Assembly (NCBI GenBank): GCA_028291265.1
Contig: JAQGIK010000166.1
Span: 1-48,521, forward strand
DNA length: 48,521 nucleotides
Direction of reading: 5' to 3'
DNA from: Caulobacter sp.
Lineage (GTDB): Bacteria > Pseudomonadota > Alphaproteobacteria > Caulobacterales > Caulobacteraceae
Part shown: one piece after another, positions 28,866-39,055 of the stretch
Layout: each line of letters begins with the position of its first letter
Position numbering within the stretch: position 1 is the stretch's first letter
Program-made: the position numbers and the translations under genes
The notes under the pieces: generated by a model
What the model saw: only the letters and a program-made list of their open reading frames with translations
Database searches by the model: none
Told to the model about the DNA's origin: nothing

Positions 28866-30601
28866 GCGAGCCCTCCCGTACACACCGGCAGATCATCGTG
28901 GAGGCCGGGGGCGCCACGCTAGTGGCCCGGGCGCTCGGCTACGCTCGCGGGCGCGTGGCGCAGTGGCAGTGGAATGGCGTCCCCGCACGCTACTGGGGAG
29001 AGATGGCGGCGAAGGGCATCGCCGACGCCGAGGAACTGGCCCGGACCGCTCCTGTAGACGGTCGCCGAAAGGTCTTTGCGCCGAAGGCCATTCCGGCGGG
29101 CGAGACGGCGGCTATTTCGGCTGTTTCTGGACCCGCGGCTACGCCGCCTGTGTCGCGGCGCGCCAAGGCCGCGCGTCGAGACCTGCCAAGCTTCTGCCGC
29201 TTCATCGATGTCCCCGGCGTTGGCGAGCGGGTCAAACTGGCGGCGCACCACAAGCTGTGGCTGGCCAAGCTGGCGGCGGTCGAGCGCGGCGAAATCCGGC
29301 GGCTGATGGGCTTCATGCCGCCGGGGTCGGCCAAGTCGACCTATGCCGTGGATGTCTTCACGCCCTGGTTCCTGGCCCGGGCGGCAAACCGCAGCGTGCT
29401 GGTGGTGACCTACGCCACCACCCTGGCCGGGCGGCGCGGGCGTAAGGCGCGGGGGGTGACGCGCCAGCCGGCTTTCGGCGAGGCCATGGGCGTGCGGCCC
29501 GACAGGACCCGGGCCAGCGCCCTCGACTGGAGTCTCGACAACGGCAGCGACTGGATGGGGGCCGGCATGCTGGCCGGCATCACCGGCAACCGGGCCGACC
29601 TGATCGTCATCGACGACCCGGTGAAAGGACGGGCCGAGGCCGACAGCCCGCTGATCCGACGTCGGACGCGGGAGGAGTTCGACGACACCGTCCGCACCCG
29701 CCTGAAGGCCGGCGGCCGGATCGTGCTGATCCAGACGCGCTGGCACGAGGACGACCTGGCGGGGAGCCTGCTGCCGGAGGGCTATGACGGCGCTTCGGGT
29801 CCGGTGCTGTGCCGCGACGGCGAGGTCTGGGAGGTGGTCAACATCCCGGCCCAGGCCGAGCGGACCGACGATCCGCTGGGCCGGACGGCCGGCGACTATC
29901 TGTGGCCGGAGTACTGGGGCGCCGACCACTGGGGGCAGTTCAAGCTGAACCCACGCACCTGGAACGCCCTCTACCAGCAGCGGCCAAAACCCGACGAGGG
30001 CAGTTATTTCCAGCGCTCCTGCTTCCGGCGGTTCTGCGAAGGCCAGCAGCCGGCGGCGCTGCGCTACTATGGCTCCAGCGACTATGCGGTCAGCGAGGGG
30101 CGGGGCGACTACACGCGGCTCAACGTCTGGGGCGTCGATGCGGCGATGAACCTGTGGCGGGTGGCCAGCTGGGGCGGGCGCACCAGCAGCGAACAGTGGA
30201 TCCAGCAGCAGTGCGACCTGGTCGCCGAGTTCCGGCCCCTGGGGGGAATCCGCAAGTGGTTCGGCGAGGCCGGGGTGATCCAGCGGGCGGTCGAGCCGAT
30301 GCTGAAGGCGGCGCTGCGCGAGCGGCGGCTGGTCTGCGGCCTGGAATGGCTGGCTTCGTCGCAGGACAAGTCGGCGAGGGCGCGGTCGGCGCAGAGCCTG
30401 GTGCGCGAGGGCCGGGTCTGGGTGCGCGACGACGCCGACGGCGACTGCTTCATCGAGGAATGCGTCGCCTTCCCGGCCGGGCGGCACGACGACGAGGTCG
30501 ACTGCCTGTCACTGATCGGGCGGGTGGTCGATCGGCTCAGCCGGCCGGTGGTCGGGCGGGTGGAGGAGTTTGCGGATGGCGGGCGGGTGTTTGAGGATTG
30601 A
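28862..30601 (+). CDS. large terminase with N-terminal Cro-like HTH domain
   Basis: 579 residues. Residues ~7-62 form an HTH that aligns with the Cro-like protein encoded just upstream (24 identities in about 57 positions by my count; shared AGG, AR, GR, QW, RYW and EELA). A ~60-residue linker leads to the packaging motor: Walker A FMPPGSAKST (~150), Walker B LIVIDDPV (~250) and a RuvC-like nuclease (GSSDYAVSEGRGDYTRL; GRHDDEVDCLSLIG). The motor translocates DNA into proheads. No separate small terminase gene is visible, so the HTH may supply packaging-site recognition. GTG 28862 was chosen with GGGAGG 4 nt upstream; ATG 28859 is in frame but too close to it. Confidence 0.9.
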   Translation: MSEPSRTHRQIIVEAGGATLVARALGYARGRVAQWQWNGVPARYWGEMAAKGIADAEELARTAPVDGRRKVFAPKAIPAGETAAISAVSGPAATPPVSRRAKAARRDLPSFCRFIDVPGVGERVKLAAHHKLWLAKLAAVERGEIRRLMGFMPPGSAKSTYAVDVFTPWFLARAANRSVLVVTYATTLAGRRGRKARGVTRQPAFGEAMGVRPDRTRASALDWSLDNGSDWMGAGMLAGITGNRADLIVIDDPVKGRAEADSPLIRRRTREEFDDTVRTRLKAGGRIVLIQTRWHEDDLAGSLLPEGYDGASGPVLCRDGEVWEVVNIPAQAERTDDPLGRTAGDYLWPEYWGADHWGQFKLNPRTWNALYQQRPKPDEGSYFQRSCFRRFCEGQQPAALRYYGSSDYAVSEGRGDYTRLNVWGVDAAMNLWRVASWGGRTSSEQWIQQQCDLVAEFRPLGGIRKWFGEAGVIQRAVEPMLKAALRERRLVCGLEWLASSQDKSARARSAQSLVREGRVWVRDDADGDCFIEECVAFPAGRHDDEVDCLSLIGRVVDRLSRPVVGRVEEFADGGRVFED

Positions 30602-30631
30602 GCGGGCCCGGTTAAAAGGCCGTGTCGATGA

Positions 30632-30676
30632 TTACATCGCCGTAATTTACTTACATCTAAGTTATTCTCTTACATC
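30632..30676 (+). promoter_or_regulatory. three TTACATC direct repeats at 19-bp spacing
   Basis: TTACATC occurs at 30632, 30651 and 30670, exactly 19 bp apart, in unusually AT-rich DNA 110-150 bp upstream of a 36-codon gene. The phased array resembles tandem sites for a dimeric activator. The regulator is unknown. Confidence 0.6.
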
Positions 30677-30783
30677 GGCGTCATGACGCAGGCTTAACAA
30701 GCCTTTTCAGGTTCCCTTCAGTATACCTCCAATCACCGCAGCGCAGGGACGCGCCGCACAATACAGATAGAGGGACTACTGCA

Positions 30784-30894
30784 ATGACCGTTCGTATCGC
30801 CAACCTGGCCAGCCTGCTTCTCGCCGCGCTGCCCGTCGTCGCCATCTTTGGCATCGCCCATCTCGAAACCGCCGCGCGGGCCTTCGGCGCTTGA
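30784..30894 (+). CDS. small membrane peptide, 36 aa
   Basis: ATG 30784 with GAGGG about 9 nt upstream. The product begins MTVRIANLASLLLAALPVV and is one hydrophobic helix (residues ~6-25) followed by a short amphipathic tail (HLETAARAFGA). The phased repeats upstream, the ribosome site and a stable hairpin directly after the stop support a real expressed gene. Function unknown. It lies between terminase and a cargo kinase, so could be host cargo rather than phage. Confidence 0.65.
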   Translation: MTVRIANLASLLLAALPVVAIFGIAHLETAARAFGA

Positions 30895-30911
30895 GCCGCC
30901 GCCGCGCTCCC

Positions 30912-30956
30912 CTCCACCGGATCTGACCGCTCCCCCCGGTCATCGATCCGGTGGAG
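30912..30956. repeat. 12-bp inverted repeat after the small peptide gene
   Basis: CTCCACCGGATC (30912-30923) pairs with GATCCGGTGGAG (30945-30956); the loop also contains GACCG/CGGTC, giving a long interrupted stem. It lies 17 nt past the stop codon. It may stabilise the transcript or act as a processing or attenuation hairpin; no U-tract follows. Confidence 0.7.
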
Positions 30957-30980
30957 CTTGCGGGCTCACGGATGAATGAG

Positions 30981-31008
30981 AAAAGGCGCCCTTCGCGGGC
31001 GCCTTTTT
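30981..31008. terminator. bidirectional intrinsic terminator
   Basis: AAAAGGCGCCC-TTCGC-GGGCGCCTTTT: a 7-bp GC stem flanked by A- and T-runs, so it can stop transcription from both sides. It separates the small peptide gene from the convergent hybrid kinase. Confidence 0.92.
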
Positions 31009-31018
31009 CGTTTGCGGG

Positions 31019-33127
<2,109 letters not shown>

Positions 33128-33249
33128 TCGACCCCAAAAGACCCCCGGGTACGCGGGCCTCCCCGAACTTTTGACGAGGATGCCGGTTTGCTACCAAGAT
33201 TGGGTTAAAGGGCGCCGACCGGCGTTATGTGGAAGCGTCCTGGAGGCCC

Positions 33250-33295
33250 TTGCGAGGGCTGGATGTGGGATAATGGTTTCACCGCTTCGATAAGG
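33250..33295 (+). promoter_or_regulatory. phage promoter-leader module, copy A
   Basis: TTGCGA, then GGGATAAT, then CCGCTTCGATAAGG, directly ahead of a small phage gene. The ATAAT-N7-CCGCTTCGATAAG block has identical spacing to the copies at 36204 and 39311. The -10-like element agrees with the Caulobacter housekeeping form; the downstream 13 bp would be in the 5' leader. The AAGGAG at its end is the ribosome site of the following gene. Confidence 0.72.
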
Positions 33296-33302
33296 AGAGA
33301 CC

Positions 33303-33482
33303 ATGCAACCGGACATGAAACCGCCGCGGCCGACCCCGCCGCCGCCGACCATCAACGACGCCCGCAAACGGGCCGAGGAGGCCGACCGGTTGCGCCAGCG
33401 GCGTGGACGGAGCGCCACCTTCCTGTCGAACGCGTTGGGCCGCAGCGAAGGCGGGGTGGCGACCAAGGTGTTGATGGGTTGA
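33303..33482 (+). CDS. small phage protein, 59 aa
   Basis: ATG 33303 with AAGGAG 6 nt upstream. A Pro-rich N-terminus (KPPRPTPPPPTI) is followed by a basic helix (DARKRAEEADRLRQRRGRSA) and the ending TFLSNALGRSE...ATKVLMG. The pattern R-R-G-R-x-A-T-x-L ... T-K-x-L-x-G is common in short proteins of tailed phages near the portal/terminase genes; their function is unknown. It is the first gene after promoter copy A and may share its transcript with the metalloprotease. Confidence 0.75.
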   Translation: MQPDMKPPRPTPPPPTINDARKRAEEADRLRQRRGRSATFLSNALGRSEGGVATKVLMG

Positions 33483-33606
33483 TCCTGTGGCGAGGCGGCC
33501 TGAGGTGCGGCGCCTCGCCACATAAGTGTCGGTATTCATTGCAATTCGTCAGGCTATCCCCAATTTGTGCCCTCGGGCGCGGGGTCGAGTAGTTGACGAG
33601 GACCCC

Positions 33607-36153
33607 ATGGCGTACCGCACCGAGTTTGCTTCCCCCCTGCCGTCAGAGACGCTGACCGGCCTTGACGATTTCGCCGACGACGCGGCGTTTGCCGGAGCCC
33701 AGGACACCGTTCCGGGCGCTTTCAGCCCTGACGACAGGCCGGTTTCCGTCGCCGATGGCGGCGGCGATGCGGGGGCGGGCGGTTTCCTGAACGCCGACCA
33801 GCGCGGCGGCACGGCGACCAACGGCAAGCCGTCGATGACCATCGACGAGGCGGCGGTGCAGCTGAACCGCACCTACAGCTCCTGGAACACCTTCGACCAC
33901 GTCAACGGCGTCGCCGATGTCGATAACAACTGGGACGATCCGGTCTGGGGCGGCGGCGTCACCCACGTGACCTTTGCCTTCCGCAGCGCAGCGCCGACCA
34001 GCATGCCGGACGACACGGCCGGTTTCAGCCGTTTCACCACCGCCCAGATCAACGCCACCCTGCTGGCGCTGGCCTCATGGTCGGACGTGGCCAACGTCGT
34101 CTTCGACCGGGTCGGGACGGGGACCAGCGGCGAGGCGGCCTATTCGGGCAACGCCAAGATTCTCTACGGCAACTATGCGAGCGGCGCGGACGGCGCGGCC
34201 GCCTTCGCCTATTTCCCCAGCCAGAGCGCCATCGGCGGCGACGTCTGGGTCAACAGTTCGCTGAGCTACAACGCCAATCCGGCGCTGGGCAATTACGGCA
34301 TGCTGACCCTGGTGCACGAGACCGGCCACGCCATCGGCTTCTCGCATCCGGGCGCCTACAACGCCGACGCCAACACCACCTTCACCTATGCGTCCTCGGC
34401 CGAGTACTATGAGGACAGCCACCAGTACACGGTGATGAGCTATTTCACCGAGAACAACACCGGGGCCGATTTCGGCCCGGCCTATCCCGCCACCATCATG
34501 CTGGACGACATCGCCGCCGCCCAGCGGACCTATGGCGTCAACCGGACGACGCGGACGGGTGACACCGTCTATGGCTTCAATTCCAACGCCGACCGGCCGT
34601 GGTTCGTCGCGGCCAGCGCCGGCGCGGCGCTGGTGTTCGCGGTCTGGGACGCGGGCGGGGCCGACACCTTCGACTTCTCCGGCTATGGCGATGGCCAGAC
34701 GATCGACCTCCGCGAGGGCGCCTTCTCCAGCGTCGGCAGCTACAACGGCAGGGCGCTGGTCGGCAACGTCGCCATCGCCAAGGGGGCGGTGATCGAGAAC
34801 GCCATCGGCGGGGCCGGGGCCGACACCCTGGTCGGCAACGCCGTGGCCAACCACCTGACCGGCGGCGGCGGCAATGACAGCCTGACCGGCGGCGCCGGGG
34901 CCGATGTCTTCCAGTTCGCCGGCGCGGCCGGCAATGACGTCATCACCGACTTCAAGGTCGGGACCGACCGGATCGATGACACCGCCTACGGCCAGTACAA
35001 GTCGATCGTCCAGAGCGGGGCGGATGCGCTGGTGACCCTGGCGACGGGCGTGACAGTGCGGCTGACCGGCATCGCCGCCTCGACGGTGACCAGCGCCAGC
35101 TTCCTCTCCAACACCTCGCCCCCGCCGCCGCCGCCCCCGCCGCCTTCAGGCGGGACCTGGGACCGGACGCTGGTCGGGACCATCGGCGCCAACACCCTGA
35201 CCGGTGACGCCCGTAACGAGCTGATCCAGGGCCTGGACGGCAACGACACCCTGAATGGCCTGGCCGGCGCCGACCGGCTCGAGGGCGGGGCCGGGGCCGA
35301 CAGGCTGTCCGGCGGCGACGGCGACGACGTGCTGGTCGGCGGGGCCGGGCAGGACACCCTGACCGGCGGGGCCGGGGCGGATGTCTTCGTGCTCGGGGCC
35401 GGCGACGGGGCCAACACCATCGCCGACTTCCAGGACGGGATCGACCATATCGACATCGGCGGCTATGGCGCCTACACGGCCATCTCGCAGCTGACCTCCG
35501 GGGCCAAGATTACCTTCGGCGACGGCGGCTATGTCATCCTGAGCGGCGTGCAGGCCAGCAGTCTGAGCGCGGCGGACTTCGTCGGCGCCGCCTCGCCGCC
35601 GCCTCCTCCCTCGGGCGGCGGGCTGACGCCGCCGGCCGGCTATGTGGCGGTCACCGGCGCCTCGACCAACGACACCAAGGTCGGTGGGACCGGCTCGGAC
35701 GCGGTCCAGGGCCTGGCCGGCAATGACACCCTGTACGGCCGCGACGGCGACGACTGGGTCAGCGGCGGAACCGGGGCCGACAAGCTGTTCGGCGAGGGCG
35801 GCGCCGACGTCCTCTACGGCGGCTCGGGCGCGGACCTGCTGTGGGGCGGGGCCGGGGCCGACGCCTTCGTCTATGGCGCGACGGCCGACAGCACGGCGGG
35901 GGCGTTCGACACCATCCGCGACTTCAGCGCCGCGGCGGGCGATGTGGTCGACCTCAGCGATGTCGACGCCAACATCGGCCTGGCCGGCAACCAGGCGTTC
36001 GCGCTGGTCGCCGCCTTCACCGGGGCGGCCGGGCAGATGACCGTGTCGACGGCGTCGGGGATCAGCACGCTCAGCTTCGACGTCAATGGCGACGGCGTGG
36101 CCGACATGGTGATCAAGACGCTGGGCGCGGTGGAGGACAATTACATCCTCTGA
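33607..36153 (+). CDS. serralysin-type M10 RTX metalloprotease
   Basis: 848 residues. After a ~90-residue pro-region, a catalytic M10 domain has zinc motif HETGHAIGFSH (H237) and Met-turn YTVMSYF, followed by the serralysin C-domain. Three RTX blocks follow (about 398-440, 540-595 and 700-755) with GGxGxDxLx nonapeptides such as GGAGADTLVG, separated by proline-rich spacers. The C-terminal ~70 residues act as a type I secretion signal in this family, so it should be exported in one step and calcium-folded. No ABC exporter lies nearby. Caulobacter SapA, an S-layer protease, is a family member. ATG 33607 has GAGG 5 nt upstream. It lies among virion genes with no promoter module of its own. Confidence 0.93.
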   Translation: MAYRTEFASPLPSETLTGLDDFADDAAFAGAQDTVPGAFSPDDRPVSVADGGGDAGAGGFLNADQRGGTATNGKPSMTIDEAAVQLNRTYSSWNTFDHVNGVADVDNNWDDPVWGGGVTHVTFAFRSAAPTSMPDDTAGFSRFTTAQINATLLALASWSDVANVVFDRVGTGTSGEAAYSGNAKILYGNYASGADGAAAFAYFPSQSAIGGDVWVNSSLSYNANPALGNYGMLTLVHETGHAIGFSHPGAYNADANTTFTYASSAEYYEDSHQYTVMSYFTENNTGADFGPAYPATIMLDDIAAAQRTYGVNRTTRTGDTVYGFNSNADRPWFVAASAGAALVFAVWDAGGADTFDFSGYGDGQTIDLREGAFSSVGSYNGRALVGNVAIAKGAVIENAIGGAGADTLVGNAVANHLTGGGGNDSLTGGAGADVFQFAGAAGNDVITDFKVGTDRIDDTAYGQYKSIVQSGADALVTLATGVTVRLTGIAASTVTSASFLSNTSPPPPPPPPPSGGTWDRTLVGTIGANTLTGDARNELIQGLDGNDTLNGLAGADRLEGGAGADRLSGGDGDDVLVGGAGQDTLTGGAGADVFVLGAGDGANTIADFQDGIDHIDIGGYGAYTAISQLTSGAKITFGDGGYVILSGVQASSLSAADFVGAASPPPPPSGGGLTPPAGYVAVTGASTNDTKVGGTGSDAVQGLAGNDTLYGRDGDDWVSGGTGADKLFGEGGADVLYGGSGADLLWGGAGADAFVYGATADSTAGAFDTIRDFSAAAGDVVDLSDVDANIGLAGNQAFALVAAFTGAAGQMTVSTASGISTLSFDVNGDGVADMVIKTLGAVEDNYIL
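34795..35870 (+). repeat. RTX calcium-binding repeat blocks
   Basis: Tandem nine-residue GGxGxD repeats in three clusters (34795-34925, 35220-35400 and 35690-35870), separated by Pro-rich linkers (34 kb-type PPPPPPPP run at about 35118-35147). Internal similarity between clusters suggests segment duplication. Confidence 0.85.
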
Positions 36154-36185
36154 CGACGGCGTCGCGGGCCACGTCTTTTTTCCTG

Positions 36186-36231
36186 TTGCTCCGGGAACGT
36201 GGGATAATAGTCCTGCCGCTTCGATAAGCGG
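36186..36231 (+). promoter_or_regulatory. phage promoter-leader module, copy B (portal operon)
   Basis: TTGCTC, GGGATAAT and CCGCTTCGATAAG with the same ATAAT-to-CCGCTT offset (12 bp) as copies A and C. Here the leader block forms a perfect hairpin GCCGCTT-CGAT-AAGCGGC. The portal start codon lies 110 bp past the ATAAT. Confidence 0.75.
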
Positions 36232-36260
36232 CTCCAGACATCACACACCGCGGATGGCGC

Positions 36261-36282
36261 GCGGCGGAGGCCCCTCCGCCGC
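36261..36282 (+). promoter_or_regulatory. 5' leader hairpin of the portal operon
   Basis: GCGGCGGAGG-cc-CCTCCGCCGC, a perfect 10-bp inverted repeat 31 nt before the portal start and within the presumed transcript from promoter copy B. It may protect the mRNA or regulate translation. Confidence 0.65.
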
Positions 36283-36313
36283 ATAGCGAACCCGTGCGTT
36301 CCGGGGAGCCTAA

Positions 36314-37954
36314 ATGACCGACAGTCGCGCCGAAGAGGTGTTGCGCCGCCAGGCCCGCATGGAGGCCGAACGGGCCCCGCTGGACGGGGTCTGCCAGGAG
36401 GTGGCCGAGCGGGTGCTGACCCGGCAGCGGGACTTCACGGGCCGGCAGAGCGGGGCGGCCGCCTGGCGCTCGGAGAAGGTGTTCGACAGCACCGCCCCGC
36501 TGGCGCTCGACAAGTTCGCGGCCGCCATCGAGAGCATGCTGACCCCGCGCACCAGCCGCTGGCACGAACTGGCCATGCGCGACTGGCGCGACGCGCGGGA
36601 CCGGCCGGCAACGCTGCCCGAGGGGGTGCGGGCCTGGCTTGGGCAGGTCAACGAAACCCTGTTCTCGGCCCGCTATGCGGCGGGGGCCAATTTCGCCAGC
36701 CAGGCCCACGAGACCTATGTCGGCCTCGGCGCCTTCGGCAACGGCGCGCTGTTCGTCGACGAGGTGGAAGGCGGGGGCTTGCGCTACCGTTCGATCCCGT
36801 TCGCCGAGACCTGGTTCGCCGAGAACTTCCAGGGACAGGTCGACACCGTCCACCGCAAGTTCGAGCTGACCGCGCGCCAGTGGCTGCAGCGGTTCGGCGA
36901 CGAGACGCCGGCCAGCATCCGGCGGGCCGCCGAGGACGAGCCGCACCGCAAGTTCGAGCTGATCCATTGCGTCGGGCCGCGCGAGGACGCCGACTGGTCG
37001 CGCAAGGACTGGCGGGGCATGGCCTTCGCCAGCTGGTACGTCAGTTTCGAGGGCCGCAAGCTGCTCAAGGAGCAGGGCTACCGGACCATGCGCTATGCGG
37101 TTGCGCGCTATGTGACGGCGCCGCGCGAGATCTACGGGCGCGGGCCGGCGATGACGGTGCTGGCCGACATCAAGACGGTCAACGAACAGCAGAAGACCCT
37201 GCTGCGCACCGGCCAGCTGATCGCCGAGCCGCCGCTGCTGCTGTCCGACGAGGGCGGGCTGACGGCCTTCAAGCTGCAGCCGCGGGCGATCAATCGCGGG
37301 GCCCTGTCGCAGGATGGGACCGAACTCGTCCGTCCCCTGAGCATCGGCGCGAACCTGCCGATTACCCTGGAGATGGTCAATCAGACTCGGGAGGCGATCA
37401 ACCAGGCTTTCCTGGTCACCCTGTTCCAGATCCTCGTCGAGACGCCGCAGATGACGGCCACCGAGGCCATGTTGCGGGCCCAGGAGAAGGGGGCGCTGCT
37501 GGCCCCGGTGATGGGGCGACTGCAGTCGGAACTGCTGGGGCCGCTGGTCCAGGCCGAGCTCGACATCCTGGCCGGCGCGGGCGCGCTGCCGGAGATGCCG
37601 CCGGAGCTGGCGGGCTTCGAGGATGTGGTCACGGACATCGACTACACCTCGCCGCTGGCCCGGGCCCAGAAGAGCGACGAGGGCGTGGCGATCCTGCGAC
37701 TGCTCGAGGACGCGGCGGCGGTCGGGCGGTTCGACCCCTCGGCCGTCAAGATGATCAAGGGACCCGAAACGCTGCGGCGGCTGGCCGAGATCCGCGGGGC
37801 GCCGGCCGGGCTGCTGCGCAGTCCCGAGGACATGGAGGCCCTGGCCGAGCAGGATGCGGCGATGGGCCGGCTGCAGACCCTGCTGGGCGCCGCCGGACAG
37901 GCGGCCGGGGTCGCGAAGGATGCCGCCGCGGCCGGGTTGCTGGAGGGCCAGTAA
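36314..37954 (+). CDS. head-tail connector (portal) protein, podovirus type
   Basis: 546 residues, normal for the podoviral portal family. Recognisable stretches: RQRDFTGRQSGAAAWRSEKV, FDSTAPLALDKFAAAIESML, TPRTSRWHEL, YGRGPAMTVLADIKTVNEQQ, and the C-terminal helices with QILVETPQMTATEAMLRAQE. Twelve copies form the ring through which DNA is packed and ejected. ATG 36314 follows GGGGAG. It leads an operon with a Bbp19-like gene (1-nt overlap) and the scaffold gene, under promoter copy B. Confidence 0.92.
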   Translation: MTDSRAEEVLRRQARMEAERAPLDGVCQEVAERVLTRQRDFTGRQSGAAAWRSEKVFDSTAPLALDKFAAAIESMLTPRTSRWHELAMRDWRDARDRPATLPEGVRAWLGQVNETLFSARYAAGANFASQAHETYVGLGAFGNGALFVDEVEGGGLRYRSIPFAETWFAENFQGQVDTVHRKFELTARQWLQRFGDETPASIRRAAEDEPHRKFELIHCVGPREDADWSRKDWRGMAFASWYVSFEGRKLLKEQGYRTMRYAVARYVTAPREIYGRGPAMTVLADIKTVNEQQKTLLRTGQLIAEPPLLLSDEGGLTAFKLQPRAINRGALSQDGTELVRPLSIGANLPITLEMVNQTREAINQAFLVTLFQILVETPQMTATEAMLRAQEKGALLAPVMGRLQSELLGPLVQAELDILAGAGALPEMPPELAGFEDVVTDIDYTSPLARAQKSDEGVAILRLLEDAAAVGRFDPSAVKMIKGPETLRRLAEIRGAPAGLLRSPEDMEALAEQDAAMGRLQTLLGAAGQAAGVAKDAAAAGLLEGQ

Positions 37955-38229
37955 TGGACATCCTGCATCCCCTGCTGCGCCGCAAGCGCGCCTATCAGGG
38001 CCTGTTCGGCGACGGCTCGCAGGGTGAGGCCCGGGCCGTGCTGGCCGATCTCAAACGCTTCTGCATGGTCCCCGAGGCGCCGGTGGCGCGCAGCGAGGGC
38101 GGGGCCGTGGACCCGCTGGCCTCGATGCGGCTGGTCGGTCGCCAGGAAGTGTTCAACCGCATCCGCGCCATGGTCGCCATCGACGACCGGGCCCTGTTCA
38201 ACCTGAAGGACGAGGCCATTGATGAGTGA
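37954..38229 (+). CDS. Bbp19-like phage protein, 91 aa
   Basis: Starts in a TAATG overlap with the portal stop. The 91-residue product (LLRRKRAYQGLFGDG, VLADLKRFCMVPEAP, DPLASMRLVGRQEVFNRIRA) matches the small Bbp19-type proteins found next to portal genes in Bordetella BPP-1-like podoviruses. Its role is unknown, possibly head assembly. It overlaps the scaffold gene by 8 nt. Confidence 0.85.
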   Translation: MDILHPLLRRKRAYQGLFGDGSQGEARAVLADLKRFCMVPEAPVARSEGGAVDPLASMRLVGRQEVFNRIRAMVAIDDRALFNLKDEAIDE

Positions 38230-39049
38230 GGATGGGATGAGTGAGCAAGCGCTGTCGATCGAAGGCCTGATGGAAGAAACGCCGGACACGGAGGTTTCCA
38301 CGGATGGGCCCGGCTTCCTGGACCAGTTCACCGACGAGGCGACGCGCGGCTACATGGAGCGCAAGGGTTTCAAGGACGTCCAGGCGCTGGGGGCCAGCTT
38401 CGCCTCGCTGGAGCGAATGATGTCGTCCGGCCGCGTGCCGTTGCCGGCCGGCGACGACGATACGGAGGGCTATGCGCGGGCCTTCGCGGCCCTGGGGCGG
38501 CCGGAAACGGCGGCGGACTACGGTTTTGGCGAACTGGCCGGGGCCGATCCGGAGTTCAGCGGCCAGGCCGCCGAGTGGCTGTTCGAGGCCGGGGTCGGCA
38601 AGGCCCGCGCCGCCGCGCTGGCCGAGAAGTGGAACGCCTATGTCGGCGAGCGTGAGGCCGCGGCGCAGGACGCCTTCGAGGCCCAGAGCCAGGCCGACTG
38701 GATCGACCTGCAGCGCGAATGGGGCCCGCGCTTCGCCCAGAACACCGAGACCTTTCGGCGCGGCGCCCTGACCTTCGGCCTGTCGCGCCAGGAGATGGCG
38801 AGCATCGAGGCGGGGCTGGGCACCCGGCGCACGGTCGAGCTGTTCGCCCGGATCGGCGAGGGGCTGGCGGAGGACCGCTTCATCGAGGGCGAGGGCCGCT
38901 CGGGGTTCGGCATGAGCCGCGAGCAGGCCGAGGGTCGGATCGCGTCGTTGCGGCGCGACCAGGCCTGGCAGGCGCGCTGGATGGCCGGAGGGGCCGACGA
39001 GAAGTCTGAGTGGTCGCGGCTGACGAAGATCGCGGGCGCGGAGCGATAG
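38222..39049 (+). CDS. phage scaffold/head assembly protein
   Basis: 275 residues, acidic and mostly helical, placed between portal and capsid genes as scaffold proteins are. Segments include GFLDQFTDEATRGYMERKGF, SLERMMSSGRVPLPAGDDD and KWNAYVGEREAAAQDAFEAQ, with a basic C-terminus (RRDQAWQARWMAGG). Scaffolds direct capsid shell assembly and then leave or are cleaved. ATG 38222 with GAGG 6 nt upstream is used; ATG 38237 is possible. Assignment rests on composition and synteny. Confidence 0.8.
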   Translation: MSEDGMSEQALSIEGLMEETPDTEVSTDGPGFLDQFTDEATRGYMERKGFKDVQALGASFASLERMMSSGRVPLPAGDDDTEGYARAFAALGRPETAADYGFGELAGADPEFSGQAAEWLFEAGVGKARAAALAEKWNAYVGEREAAAQDAFEAQSQADWIDLQREWGPRFAQNTETFRRGALTFGLSRQEMASIEAGLGTRRTVELFARIGEGLAEDRFIEGEGRSGFGMSREQAEGRIASLRRDQAWQARWMAGGADEKSEWSRLTKIAGAER

Positions 39050-39055
39050 GGCCGT

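Noticed and set aside
34795-35870. Short tandem repeats as a CRISPR-like array
   Set aside because: They encode glycine/aspartate RTX nonapeptides in a continuous frame; no constant repeat with unique spacers.
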